A stretch of 64,000 bases of DNA from JAIBCC01 sp963763855 (GTDB lineage: Bacteria > Acidobacteriota > Blastocatellia > Pyrinomonadales > Pyrinomonadaceae), in the NCBI GenBank assembly GCA_963763855.1, contig CAVXPU010000005.1:2356001-2420000 (forward strand). Direction: 5' to 3'. Of this stretch, positions 34,478 through 44,104 are shown in pieces (the stretch's first letter is position 1; each line of letters opens with the position of its first letter). The notes below the pieces were generated by a model. The model ran no database searches, was not told where the DNA came from, and worked only from the letters and a program-made list of their open reading frames with translations. Position numbers and translations under genes: made by a program.

Positions 34478-35815
34478 TTACATAATTCCAAAAATTGGTT
34501 TAATCAAATAATCGAATCTTTTATCCGAACGCAAATTATCAAAACGTGGGTCGGCTGCCGTCCAAAGTATCCAAGGATCGCGGTCTCCCATTGATTTTTC
34601 TAAATACGAATAGGCTTTGTCCTTATTGTTTAATCCGACATAGATCAAAGACTGATATGTTGGCGAAAGGTAATGTTCACGACTTTCCGCTTCAAGCCGA
34701 GCGGCGACATCAAGGGCATTTTCACGCTGTCCAAGCAGTGCATAAGAATGTCCTATCCATCTCCATGCAAGTTCACCGCCCGGCTGAAGCAGGATTTTTT
34801 CATATTCAGTAATAGCTTCCGCACTTCGTCCGATCATATCTAATCCCCAGCATCGCATCCATCCGGCTACAACCAAATGAGGATAATTTGCCAACAATGA
34901 CTCGCATTCTTCAATTAGCTTTTGATAGTTTCGTGTAAAAAATATGTAAATCAGCCAGACGATCCGATGATGAAAATCCATCGGCTCAATTTCTATTGCC
35001 CTGAGTAAATAAATTTCCGCTTCATCTAATCTGCCTTGATACATTAAAGCCTCGCCCAGATATTTATTGGCAAAGGCGTGATGCGGATTGTGATCAATCG
35101 TTTTTCGTAAGTTTTTTTCGGCTTCCATGAAGTTCCAATCACAACACAGAGCGACAAATCCCGCCGCCGCATAAAATTCAGTAGATTGCAGGTCTAATTC
35201 TGCAGCTCGCCATAAAGATATTTTTGCATTCCGAAAACCCTGGGCAGGTGTGCTCAATCCGATAATAACTTCCATCACCGCTATTTCAGCAAGCTTGGCG
35301 TGAGCGGATGCAAAAGCTGCGTCGAATTGAATCGCTTGTTCCAGCAAAATTCTAGCTTTCGTCAGATCAGGGGCAGTAACTTTTTGAAAATAATATTGTG
35401 CTAATTGATAGGCTTGATAGGCATTTGTTGGATTAGAGATTTCAGCAGGAGAAGCAATAGCCTTAAAATGTTCAGATATTGTTTCTTCGACCTCAGTTAC
35501 TTCGGCAATAAAACGATAGCCTTTCTTCGCTATTGTCTCAATATATTTTTTGCCGTTTTCATTCTCGCCTAAAGCGTTGCGAAGTGTGTAAACGATACGG
35601 GAAACGTTTGCTTCTTCGACAAATGAACCTTGCCAAACAATCTGCAAAAGCTCTTCTTTTTCAACGAGATGACCGTGACGTTCAACTAATGCGACAAGCA
35701 CATCGAAAGCCCTTGGGGTCAGCGAAACACCTTTTCCTTTGCGAAGTAATTGACGCTCTGCTATGTCAAGTTCAAACGACTTAAAACGAAAACGGGGCTT
35801 TTTTTCGTCATTCAT
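34478..35815 (-). CDS. OmpR-type winged-helix / TPR regulator (CadC-like, soluble)
   Basis: The start was placed at the ATG at 35815 because GGAGGAC precedes it closely; an earlier ATG at 35872 has none. The product of about 445 residues has an N-terminal OmpR/PhoB-type DNA-binding domain (FRFKSFELDIAERQLLRKG, LTPRAFDVLVALVERHG, VEEANVSRIVYTLRNALG, KKYIETIAKKGYRF). The rest is TPR-rich (ILLEQAIQFDAAFASAHAKL, AEIYLLRAIEIEPMDFHHR). No receiver domain and no membrane helix are visible, so this is a one-component regulator sensing through its TPR array. Such proteins are numerous in Acidobacteriota. Confidence 0.8.
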   Translation of the reverse strand: MNDEKKPRFRFKSFELDIAERQLLRKGKGVSLTPRAFDVLVALVERHGHLVEKEELLQIVWQGSFVEEANVSRIVYTLRNALGENENGKKYIETIAKKGYRFIAEVTEVEETISEHFKAIASPAEISNPTNAYQAYQLAQYYFQKVTAPDLTKARILLEQAIQFDAAFASAHAKLAEIAVMEVIIGLSTPAQGFRNAKISLWRAAELDLQSTEFYAAAGFVALCCDWNFMEAEKNLRKTIDHNPHHAFANKYLGEALMYQGRLDEAEIYLLRAIEIEPMDFHHRIVWLIYIFFTRNYQKLIEECESLLANYPHLVVAGWMRCWGLDMIGRSAEAITEYEKILLQPGGELAWRWIGHSYALLGQRENALDVAARLEAESREHYLSPTYQSLIYVGLNNKDKAYSYLEKSMGDRDPWILWTAADPRFDNLRSDKRFDYLIKPIFGIM

Positions 35816-36335
35816 TTCGTCCTCCGAGAAATTTAGGAGAAAACTAGGAAGATTTTCCAAAGACATATTCAAATTCCAAACCTTACCGTGTATCTGAACT
35901 ATACAAAACGTCGGTTGTTTGAATGCTTTGGACTATTAAGCTAAATAACCCCTGCATTATAACAATCGCCTTTGCGTTTAGCCAACAAAAAACTTTGGCG
36001 TTCTGATAGGATCGCACATTTTGAAAGGATCGTTCGTCTTTTGAAACCAAATTAATGCGTAAACGATGATTGGCATTGCAGTTAATAAAATTGAATACCT
36101 TGATCGCTGAAAGTACTGCAAATATCTGAAAAGTTTGAACCAGATCGTGATCATTTAAAATTGAATCCATTTGTTGAAAATGTCGCGTTAATTAATAGAT
36201 GAAAGAAAACTTCGGCAAGCAATAAATTAAGCCGAACGGCTAATGTTAATCGCTGATGGGAAATTTCAAAAATACCGTCAGTTTGCTTCCGATTTAATTT
36301 GAAAGAAAGAAATTTGAGTTGAAAAGGAGCCCCCG
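35816..36335. other. Intergenic region between divergent regulator and VWFA genes
   Basis: About 500 bases. A 95-codon frame on the minus strand (36170-35883) has no recognisable domain or SD and I do not call it. Promoters for both divergent genes must lie here. A strong SD (AAAAGGAG) precedes the VWFA gene start at 36336. Confidence 0.45.
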
Positions 36336-37598
36336 ATGAAAAAACTAAACTTAACGGTTTTATTTATAACCGTCATTTTGTTTTCCGTTTTAGTGTCAAT
36401 TCGTATTACGACCGCCCAACCTTTTAACAATTCCCAAAATGAAGGAAAAGAATTCGGCTCAAGTCTGAAAAAATCCGAGAAGAAAAAGAAAGTTCGTCCT
36501 CAAAAACCTCAACAAAACGATCCTGCTGACTATAAAAATAATCTTGTAGATGATGAAGACGTTATTCGCGTCGAAACCACTTTAGTAACGAATGAGGTTT
36601 TGGTTCTTGATCGATTTGGTAATCCGGTGGTTGGACTTTCAAAGGAAGATTTTACAATTTCCGAAGATAGTGTAGTGCAAGAAATCAGTGTATTTCTGTC
36701 AGGCGACACGGAGATAATCCCGCGTTCGATTGTATTAATAATCGACTACAGCGGAAGTCAATTGCCCTATATTGAAACGAGTATCGAATCGGCGAAAATG
36801 CTGATTGATAAACTTAATCCGAGTGATAAATTGGCAATTGTCACCGATAACGTTGAATTACTTCAGAATTTCACGAGGGATAAAACTTTACTGAAGGAGA
36901 AGCTGGAATTGTTAAAGGTAAGTGCTTTGTCCGGACAAGTTGGCACCAGCAAACAATATAGTGCACTGATGGCAACTCTCAATGAATTGTTTATTGATGA
37001 AGGGATCAGACCGATCATAATCTTTCAAACTGATGGCGATGAATTGCAGTTTACGAGAGATGAAATTGATAATTTCGTTTTCAACCGCGAAAACGGGGCA
37101 GAGTTCCGCTTCAAAGATATTCTGAAAGCCATAGAAAAGACGCGAAGCACAATTTATACGATTATTCCCGGCGTTTCTTTCAGTGGATTACCTGAAAAGG
37201 AAAAAACAATTAGGGCGAAACTTGAAGTGGAAAATAGGGAAAGAGCCTTCGCCATGCTTCGAAATGTCATCTACGTTCCGCGTCAAATGACGATGTCGGA
37301 AAAAGAATTAAAATTCATAGGAAACTGGATCAGCAAGCAACAGCAAGCGATTGCTGAAATAGCCAAATTTAGTGGTGGCTTGAGCGAATGTTTGGAACGC
37401 CCCGACCAAGCAGAGGGCATATATTCGCAAATCCTTTCGAGAATGAATCAACGCTACGTGATCGGATATTATCCAACCAATCAATCTCAATCGCACGATA
37501 ACAAATCCAGAGCCTTGAATTTTGAAATTCGCGGACGTCCCGAATACAAGATCATCGGGAGGAAATCATACGTCTTCAAAGGAAAAAGTAATTTATGA
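36336..37598 (+). CDS. Secreted VWFA-related domain protein (acidobacterial type)
   Basis: A 420-residue exported protein. A signal peptide covers residues 1-28 (ending TTAQ), followed by a Lys/Gln-rich linker. VVVD-type entry VEVLVLDRFGNPVVGLSKEDF-like sequence (residues about 85-110) is the hallmark preceding VWFA in the acidobacterial VWFA-related family. The VWA domain starts SIVLIIDYSGSQL with the DxSxS metal site (DYSGS), then KLNPSDKLAIVTDNVELLQ and PIIIFQTDGDE. The C-terminus has QRYVIGYYPTNQSQ, also typical. Function is unknown; proteins of this family are abundant in Acidobacteriota and probably adhere to ligands outside the cell. Confidence 0.85.
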   Translation: MKKLNLTVLFITVILFSVLVSIRITTAQPFNNSQNEGKEFGSSLKKSEKKKKVRPQKPQQNDPADYKNNLVDDEDVIRVETTLVTNEVLVLDRFGNPVVGLSKEDFTISEDSVVQEISVFLSGDTEIIPRSIVLIIDYSGSQLPYIETSIESAKMLIDKLNPSDKLAIVTDNVELLQNFTRDKTLLKEKLELLKVSALSGQVGTSKQYSALMATLNELFIDEGIRPIIIFQTDGDELQFTRDEIDNFVFNRENGAEFRFKDILKAIEKTRSTIYTIIPGVSFSGLPEKEKTIRAKLEVENRERAFAMLRNVIYVPRQMTMSEKELKFIGNWISKQQQAIAEIAKFSGGLSECLERPDQAEGIYSQILSRMNQRYVIGYYPTNQSQSHDNKSRALNFEIRGRPEYKIIGRKSYVFKGKSNL

Positions 37599-37704
37599 CT
37601 TTAAGTAATTCAGCTTCAAATTGTTTAGAAACAAGCCCCCCGTCAATTTGAAGCAAATAACTTTCAAAATGGTGGGCGAGATTTTAAGTCAATAGGAGAA
37701 TACT

Positions 37705-39015
37705 ATGAATCGACTAATCGTAAAAACCAAACAATTTCTTAGTTATTTAGCAATTGCAGTATTTCTTTCTGGTCTGATGCTGACCACAATTCAGGCAAAA
37801 GCACCCACCTCTAATGCACAGGCGGAGGACGTTATCCTTCAATGGAATCGGGTGCTTTCTCAAAGTGTCGCGACTCCTGGCGTGCATCCCAGTGCAACAA
37901 TCTTTCCCGTGCGAAGTTCCGCAATGATGCACGCCGCAATGTTTGACGCAGTAAATTCGATTGACGGCTCTTACACGCCATATTTGACAGACGTGCCGGG
38001 AAGTAAAAACGCTTCTGCCGAAGCCGCTGCTGCAAAAGCCGCACATGATGTTCTTTCGGCACTTTATCCAAGTCTTCAAGCGGTTTATGATGCAGAACTC
38101 GCAAATTCGCTTAATGGAATAGAGGAAAATAGAATTCGGCAGGGCTTTAGAGTAGGAGAAATCGTAGCCGCCCGAATGCTCGAAGCACGGGCAAACGACG
38201 GTTGGGCAGCACCGCTACCGCCATATTCTTTGCCGCCAACGCCGGGCAATTGGCAACTGGCACCGGGAAATATTGCCGTTGCATTTACGCATACTCCGGG
38301 GGTTCGCACCTTTGCAGTTATAAATAGTTCTCAGTTTGCACCGCCACCACCACCGCCAATGCCAAGCGGACAATATGCCGCCGATTTTAATGAAGTCAAA
38401 GAAATTGGCTCCGCAACAAGCTTGACACGAACGGCGGATCAAACCTTGGTCGCACGCCTTTGGGCAGTTATTGTAACAACAACGTCACCATTCACTTCAT
38501 GGAATAATGTTGCCCGCAATCTCTCGATTTCTCGAAATCTTACGCTAATCGAGAAAGCCCGTCTGTTCGCTCTGTTTAACATCGCCGTGCATGACACGCT
38601 GGTCACTACTTTTACAAGCAAATTTCAATATGGTTTGTGGCGACCTGTAACGGCAATCCGGCGGGCAGATGAAGACGGTAATCCCAATACAATTCAAGAT
38701 CCGGCGTGGTCAACCCTTATTCCAACTCCGCCATATCCGGCTTATGCAGGAAATATGGCAGGAATCGGCACTTCGCATTCAACGTCGCTTGCATTGTTTT
38801 TTGGACGTGACGACATCGCATTTGAAAATACGTGGGCTGGTTCGCCCGGCTGGACGCGTTCTTATGCTAGCTTTAGTGCGATGGCAGACGAAGAAGCTAA
38901 TAGTCGAATTTACGGTGGCATTCACTTTAGATTCGACAACGTTGCCGGACAAGCTGCAGGACGCAACATTGCAAATTATGTGTTTAGCAATTTTTTAACG
39001 CCTCGCAGAAAATGA
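37705..39015 (+). CDS. Vanadium-dependent haloperoxidase / PAP2-like phosphatase family protein
   Basis: A 436-residue exported protein with a signal peptide (residues 1-32, ending IQAKA). The alpha-helical PAP2/haloperoxidase fold is indicated by SSAMMHAAMFDAVNSIDGSY near residue 75, LWRPVTAIRRADEDG (the K/R-P-x-x-A-I-R block), AGIGTSHSTSLALFFG, which replaces the usual PSGH block and keeps its His, and IYGGIHFRFDNVAGQAAGR, in which His407 would be the vanadate or phosphate-binding His. A poly-Pro stretch (PPPPPPMP) interrupts the middle. It may be a haloperoxidase or an acid phosphatase; the sequence does not decide. Confidence 0.82.
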   Translation: MNRLIVKTKQFLSYLAIAVFLSGLMLTTIQAKAPTSNAQAEDVILQWNRVLSQSVATPGVHPSATIFPVRSSAMMHAAMFDAVNSIDGSYTPYLTDVPGSKNASAEAAAAKAAHDVLSALYPSLQAVYDAELANSLNGIEENRIRQGFRVGEIVAARMLEARANDGWAAPLPPYSLPPTPGNWQLAPGNIAVAFTHTPGVRTFAVINSSQFAPPPPPPMPSGQYAADFNEVKEIGSATSLTRTADQTLVARLWAVIVTTTSPFTSWNNVARNLSISRNLTLIEKARLFALFNIAVHDTLVTTFTSKFQYGLWRPVTAIRRADEDGNPNTIQDPAWSTLIPTPPYPAYAGNMAGIGTSHSTSLALFFGRDDIAFENTWAGSPGWTRSYASFSAMADEEANSRIYGGIHFRFDNVAGQAAGRNIANYVFSNFLTPRRK

Positions 39016-39030
39016 GCAGACGTAAATAAT

Positions 39031-39041
39031 CCCCCCCCCCC
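39031..39041 (+). repeat. Poly-C tract (11 C)
   Basis: Eleven consecutive C stand directly before a perfect hairpin behind the haloperoxidase-like gene. Long C runs are rare in this AT-rich sequence. Confidence 0.8.
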
Positions 39042-39083
39042 AAAGTGCATAACAGTCAGAAAATTCTGACTGTTATGCACTTT
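39042..39083. terminator. Perfect 20-bp hairpin, probable terminator
   Basis: The arms aaagtgcataacagtcagaa and ttctgactgttatgcacttt are exact reverse complements with a two-base loop, and TTTT closes the right arm. It lies between two convergent genes and could act in both directions. Confidence 0.75.
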
Positions 39084-39203
39084 TGCATGTCTTGTCATTT
39101 TCGTAAGCAGCAAGAGACGTAGTCACAACGTAATGCTGAAAATCTCACATTTTTTTCCTTTCTCTAGATGCCAAATTTGAAATTTGTATTGGCTTAAACG
39201 CAA

Positions 39204-40820
39204 TTATTTGATGTCAACATAGCTGCCGTCAATCAAATCATTCGTCGGATGAAGAATTACTTCCGTTTCGACTTCGATTCCCTCAAGAATTTCAGCTTCA
39301 TCGGAGTTTCTTTGTCCGATTTTTACGTCGCGTTGAAAGGCTTTTCCGTTTTCCACCGCAAAAATACTCCAGCCTTCTTTTTTTCTGAAAAGCGAGCTTG
39401 CCGGAATTTTTAAAACGTCCGATTTCTCCCAAACAACAATTTTTGCTTCAATTCGATAACGATCGCCCAAATTTTCAGGTTTTTCAAAAAAATCCGCGAT
39501 AACGTTTACCCTTTGCTCCTCAATTCCAAGCGATGAAACCTTAGTAAAAGCTGCCGGCTCAATCAATCGGACTTTTGCTTCGGCAGTTTTATTTTCGCCC
39601 CAACCACTTATTTTCATTGCATCGCCTGGCTTTATTTTCACAGCATCGGTTGAAAGAATATCAACTACAATTTCCAGATTTGCCGGATTGCTCAATTCGA
39701 TCAAAGGCGTTCCGGCATTAATTACTCGTTCGCTTTCTTCCGGGATCTTCAAAACACGACCATTGATCGGAGAGTAAACAATAGTTGGATCGCCCGAGGA
39801 ACTGCCGCCAGTTAAGAGCGAAGATTTTGCCCTTTCAACCTCATTGGCAGCGGCTCTAACCCGAAAACGGGCGGCTTCGATTTCTTTTTCAAGCGTTCTT
39901 TCATTGCTCAAACGCTGTTCGTAATCCTGCTGCGAGGTTTTTCCGTAGGTCAGCACATTTTTCGCTCGGGCGGTTTCGCGGCGTGCTTGGGCTAAATCCG
40001 TTTGCATGTGCTGAATATTTGTCTGGGTCTCCGATTTGTTTTCTTTGGCAAGTTCGATATCCAAATCAGCGGCTTGCAAACGATATTTTGCTGCCTCTAA
40101 TTCTTTGTTAAGTGTTTGCTCGGCGAGCTTTTTTTGTTCGTATTCTTCACGAGAAATAACGCCGGATTCTACGAGATTTTCCGCTCTTTTGAGGTCGCGT
40201 AGGGCTTGTTGGAGATTGGCGTTGAGACGTTCGATATTGGCTTCTGCTTCTTTTTTCGCCGCAATCGCCTGTGAGATTTTCTGTTCGGCACTGCGTCCGC
40301 GAATTTTTGCGGCTTCAAGATCATTGGCTAAAGTTTTCTCGGTGTTGAGTTTTCGCTCATAGTCTTCAAGCGAAATCCGACCATAATCCATCAAATTTTT
40401 TGATCTTTCACGCTCGCGTCTGGCTTGCTCAAGTTCATTTTGAATCCTTTGCAGATTTGCTTCGGCTTCGAGTTTGCCCGATTCTGCCACGCCCACGCGT
40501 GAATTTGCTTCAGAACTCTGTCGCGGGTCAAGCGGCGAAAGCGGCATCGCTTCAATTTCGGCGACGATATCTCCGGCTTTCACTTCATCGCCCTGCCGCA
40601 GAACGGGACGTTTCAAGCGACCATTGACGGGCGAGGCAATTATAAATCGGTCTTGGACACGCGTTATCCCTTCGCCATCTACCGTTATTTGCAAGCTGCC
40701 GCGTTTTGCCCACATAGTTTCAACTACGATTTTGCTTGGACGCGATAAAATATAGATAATCGCGACGACAATTGCGACTAAGATCACGCCATAAATCATA
40801 TTTCTTCGATTGCGTTCCAT
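39204..40820 (-). CDS. HlyD-family efflux periplasmic adaptor with tripled coiled-coil repeat
   Basis: A 538-residue membrane fusion protein. An N-terminal helix (MIYGVILVAIVVAIIYIL) anchors it. The barrel-sandwich half KRPVLRQGDEVKAGDIVAEI and its mate IVYSPINGRVLKIPEESERV flank a very long coiled coil. The coiled coil holds three related units of about 70 residues: SKNLMDYGRISLEDYERKL, AENLVESGVISREEYEQKK and AKNVLTYGKTSQQDYEQRL, each followed by an E-A-A-K/R helix. The C-terminal beta-barrel and membrane-proximal domains follow (NLEIVVDILSTDAVKIKPG). It is 4 bases behind the permease gene, forming a tripartite ABC exporter; no outer membrane channel gene is adjacent. Confidence 0.88.
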   Translation of the reverse strand: MERNRRNMIYGVILVAIVVAIIYILSRPSKIVVETMWAKRGSLQITVDGEGITRVQDRFIIASPVNGRLKRPVLRQGDEVKAGDIVAEIEAMPLSPLDPRQSSEANSRVGVAESGKLEAEANLQRIQNELEQARRERERSKNLMDYGRISLEDYERKLNTEKTLANDLEAAKIRGRSAEQKISQAIAAKKEAEANIERLNANLQQALRDLKRAENLVESGVISREEYEQKKLAEQTLNKELEAAKYRLQAADLDIELAKENKSETQTNIQHMQTDLAQARRETARAKNVLTYGKTSQQDYEQRLSNERTLEKEIEAARFRVRAAANEVERAKSSLLTGGSSSGDPTIVYSPINGRVLKIPEESERVINAGTPLIELSNPANLEIVVDILSTDAVKIKPGDAMKISGWGENKTAEAKVRLIEPAAFTKVSSLGIEEQRVNVIADFFEKPENLGDRYRIEAKIVVWEKSDVLKIPASSLFRKKEGWSIFAVENGKAFQRDVKIGQRNSDEAEILEGIEVETEVILHPTNDLIDGSYVDIK

Positions 40821-40824
40821 AAAT

Positions 40825-43200
40825 CTACTCCCTCGTTTTCAAGGCTTCGATCAAATCCAGACTCCTGATTCTCCAGCTAATCAATAAACCTGAAACAACT
40901 GCTGCCGCAGCAACTACAAAAAAAGCGTAAACATATGTTTTTGCAGCGATTACCAGCGGCAGACGAATCAATTCGGCATTCACCGCATTGACCATCAAAA
41001 CACAAAGTCCATATCCCAATATCCACCCTAAAGGGATTGCCAAAAGTGTCAAAAAAGCCTGTTCGCCAAGCAACATCGTGCTGATCTCACGTCTCGTAAA
41101 ACCCAAAACGCGTAGCGAGGCGAGTTCCCGACTTCGCTCCGAAAGGGCTATTCTTGCACCGTTATAGACGATTCCGATTGCGATTACACAGGCAAAACCG
41201 ATGATAAAAGAAATTGAGGTGTACATCGTTTTGGCAATCGTCGCGTTAAAATTCTGCAATGCTGCTTCAGGGACGCCAACACCGCTAACTGTCGGGGTAT
41301 TTTTCAGTAGTGAATAGAGCTCGGGAGCGAGATTATCGTCCACTTTCATGTATGCCCCGGACATCGTTTCGCCTTCGTTAAGTATTGCATTCAATGCTTT
41401 TTTGTCCATATAGATCGAAAGTCCGATTAGTTCGTCGATCAAACCCGCAACACGAATTTGCCTGATCGGACGCTCGCCTTCCAAAACCTCGACGGTTAAG
41501 AAATCACCCTCTTTGACGTGCATAATTTCAGCAAGTTTGGTTGTCAAAACTATCCCGTCAGCCGGAATTGGAACCCGATTAAGATCGCGATCAACCAAAT
41601 GCCGCAGCTCGCCTTTTTGCTCGAGACCGAAAATTGCCAAACGGCGTGAATAATGTTCGTTACGAATTCTGACCGAAGCAATTCGAAATGGTTCAACACG
41701 TAAAACTCCATTCAGATTTGCCAGATCAAACCGTGCCCGGATTGTCTGCGGTTCATTGAAATAAACCGAAACATCTTCCCGCTGAACAAGGCGGAATTGG
41801 ACAAAAATAATATGTGTCAGAGCGTCGAAAAACATATAAAAGCTAAGTACGAGCATCATCACCGAAAGCGAAATGCCAAATGTTGTAAGAATCGCTTTCA
41901 AAGGATTTCGCGTTAGATTTCGAAAAATTATTCGCCCGGAAGGGCTTAAAAATTTATGCAAACCCAATTTTTCCAAGAATCCAGCTTGAAATCTCGCCGG
42001 CGGTTCAGGACGCATTGCTTCAGCCGGCGGCAAACTTACGGCTCGCCGAATCGCACTGAAAGCACCCAACATTCCCGCACCAAAACTCACCAAAAGACTT
42101 GCCGACAAAACACCAAAACTTACTTCAAATTGTGATAATGGAAAGCGAAAAAACTGAGCGTAAAGAGCGGTTACGCCCGAACCAATGTAAATTCCAAGTC
42201 CAATTCCGACGATCGCACCAAGCAAAATCGTCAGAAAAGCAAATTTAAGAAGGTGCCAGCCGATTGCTAAATTGCTGTAACCAAAGGCTTTGAGAACCGC
42301 AATCTGTTCGCGTTGGGTGCTTACAAATCGCGTCATTACAAGATTCAAAAGAAAAGCTGTAACGCCAAGGAAAATAGTCGGAATAAAAGTGCCGGTTGTG
42401 TTAAGTTCCTTTATCTCATTATCCAAGTAAGTATGTGACGGTTGATTTTCGCGACCATAGGCACCTTGCCCGCCATATTGATCCAAAATTGAATCGAGTT
42501 TGGCAATTACTTCAGATTCGCGTGCATCGGCGGTCAGCAAAAGCGAAACGTCATTGAAGGCACCTTCCATGCCAAAAATATGTTCGAGCGTTTCGTGGCT
42601 CATCCACATTACACCGAAACGTCGGCTATCGGGGAATATTTCGCCGCCGCGGATTCCATAAATATATTCGGGCGAAAGTGCGATCCCAACGATTCGTAGT
42701 TTCTGCCATCGACCATTAATAACGGCGGAAATTTGATTGTCTAATTTAATATTATTCGCCTCGGCAAAGGCTTCGCTGATAATCACTTCATCGCGTTTTC
42801 CCGCTTCGATGTAGCGACCTTGTTTGAGAAAAATATCGTTAAGAATTTCGGTTCGATGTTCCGGAATCGAAATCAAACGTCCCGTGGCGGGTTCATCCAA
42901 ACCTTCGACATCCAAATTTACGTCGCGAACGATTCGCGTTTGAGCCGAAGCTACACCTGAAATCAAGGAGATCTGCGTAAGAAGTGTTTCAGGAGCACGC
43001 TTTACAAAGGCGAAAACATTGGCGAATCGAAATTTTTCATAGGTAGCTTTTTGTGAAGCAATTAACGAATAATAGTTACTTTGCATTGCCACAAACGACG
43101 CAACCCCGCACGCAATTACCACGACAACTGCCGTAACTTGCCCACGGAGTCGCCAGAAATCTCGAATTAGTTTTCGATTTAACGCATTCATTTTTACCAA
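40825..43200 (-). CDS. ABC transporter permease of the FtsX/MacB (LolC/E-like) type, duplicated
   Basis: A 791-residue inner membrane protein. An N-terminal helix (VTAVVVVIACGVASFVAMQS) is followed by a large periplasmic domain and then two copies of the FtsX three-helix core: LGVTAFLLNLVMTRFVSTQR with LKAFGYSNLAIGWHLLKFAF, and IGFACVIAIGIVYNGARIAL with SLRVLGFTRREISTMLLGEQ. The two REL/KAFGYS-type coupling segments would contact the ATPase. Such ABC-permeases export or translocate lipids, lipoproteins or peptides in a mechanotransmission mode. Overlaps the ATPase gene by 7 bases. Confidence 0.88.
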   Translation of the reverse strand: MVKMNALNRKLIRDFWRLRGQVTAVVVVIACGVASFVAMQSNYYSLIASQKATYEKFRFANVFAFVKRAPETLLTQISLISGVASAQTRIVRDVNLDVEGLDEPATGRLISIPEHRTEILNDIFLKQGRYIEAGKRDEVIISEAFAEANNIKLDNQISAVINGRWQKLRIVGIALSPEYIYGIRGGEIFPDSRRFGVMWMSHETLEHIFGMEGAFNDVSLLLTADARESEVIAKLDSILDQYGGQGAYGRENQPSHTYLDNEIKELNTTGTFIPTIFLGVTAFLLNLVMTRFVSTQREQIAVLKAFGYSNLAIGWHLLKFAFLTILLGAIVGIGLGIYIGSGVTALYAQFFRFPLSQFEVSFGVLSASLLVSFGAGMLGAFSAIRRAVSLPPAEAMRPEPPARFQAGFLEKLGLHKFLSPSGRIIFRNLTRNPLKAILTTFGISLSVMMLVLSFYMFFDALTHIIFVQFRLVQREDVSVYFNEPQTIRARFDLANLNGVLRVEPFRIASVRIRNEHYSRRLAIFGLEQKGELRHLVDRDLNRVPIPADGIVLTTKLAEIMHVKEGDFLTVEVLEGERPIRQIRVAGLIDELIGLSIYMDKKALNAILNEGETMSGAYMKVDDNLAPELYSLLKNTPTVSGVGVPEAALQNFNATIAKTMYTSISFIIGFACVIAIGIVYNGARIALSERSRELASLRVLGFTRREISTMLLGEQAFLTLLAIPLGWILGYGLCVLMVNAVNAELIRLPLVIAAKTYVYAFFVVAAAAVVSGLLISWRIRSLDLIEALKTRE

Positions 43201-43940
43201 ACCAATTCGCTCGGATCCGCCTTTTTCTCGTTAGTAAACATTTCGGATATTCTCCCGCTACGGAGGTGGATTACGCGATCCGCCATCTGCCCGATCGCCG
43301 CGTTATGTGTAATGATTGCCGTAGTTGTGCCAAGCTCTTCATTAACTTTTTTGATGACTTCAAGCACGAGTTTGCCGGTTTTGTAATCTAAAGCTCCGGT
43401 TGGTTCGTCGCACAAAAGAACTTCCGGCTGCTTGGCAATCGCTCGTGCAATCGCAACCCGCTGCTGCTCACCGCCCGAAAGCTGAGCGGGAAAATGATTG
43501 ACTCTTTCTTCCAGCCCGACGAGTTTTAAGGCTTTTTCGGGTCGCATCGGATTTTTTGAAATATCAGTAACTAATTCAACATTTTCGTAAGCCGTTAAAC
43601 TCGGTATCAGATTGTAAAGCTGGAAAACGAAGCCGACATGATCGCGTCGAAATTCGGTTAAAGCGGCATCATTTTGAACAGTCAGATCGTGGTCAAGATA
43701 GAAGACTTCCCCGCTCGTTGGAACATCCAAACCACCTAAAATATTGAGCAAAGTTGATTTTCCGCCGCCTGAAGGTCCAAGAATTACGAGCAATTCCCCA
43801 CGATAAATTTCCAGATCAACTTCGCGTAGTGCGTGAACTTCAACCTCGCCCATCTGATAAACTTTCGAAACACTCCTAATATGGAAAACTGCTTCGGGCA
43901 TTTCGTTTTGGGATAGTTTTTGAGCTGCCAGATCGTTCAT
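43194..43940 (-). CDS. ABC transporter ATP-binding protein (LolD/MacB type)
   Basis: A 248-residue nucleotide-binding protein. Walker A is GPSGGGKST, the Q-loop FVFQLYNLIPSLTAYENVEL, the signature LSGGEQQRVAIARAIA, Walker B VLLCDEPTGALD, and the H-loop TTAIITHNAA. DEPTGALD and the MGEVEVHALREVDLEIYRGE start are typical of MacB/LolD-type exporters. It is the first gene of a three-gene unit with the permease and HlyD adaptor. Confidence 0.93.
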   Translation of the reverse strand: MNDLAAQKLSQNEMPEAVFHIRSVSKVYQMGEVEVHALREVDLEIYRGELLVILGPSGGGKSTLLNILGGLDVPTSGEVFYLDHDLTVQNDAALTEFRRDHVGFVFQLYNLIPSLTAYENVELVTDISKNPMRPEKALKLVGLEERVNHFPAQLSGGEQQRVAIARAIAKQPEVLLCDEPTGALDYKTGKLVLEVIKKVNEELGTTTAIITHNAAIGQMADRVIHLRSGRISEMFTNEKKADPSELVW

Positions 43941-44104
43941 ATTTCTATTGGATCGCCGATAAACTTTTCACTATTCCGCCTCCATCTAATAAATTAGTGG
44001 CATTTCTTATTCCATTGATTTGCTAGTGTTTTTTTGCTCTTTTGAACATGAAGGTGCGTAAAATTCCCCAGTTGGCTTTGAATTTCACGCAATTTGAAAG
44101 CTGT

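Noticed and set aside
35883..36170. 95-codon minus-strand frame
   Set aside because: No SD, no domain, no hydrophobic or motif pattern, and sequence typical of AT-rich intergenic DNA.
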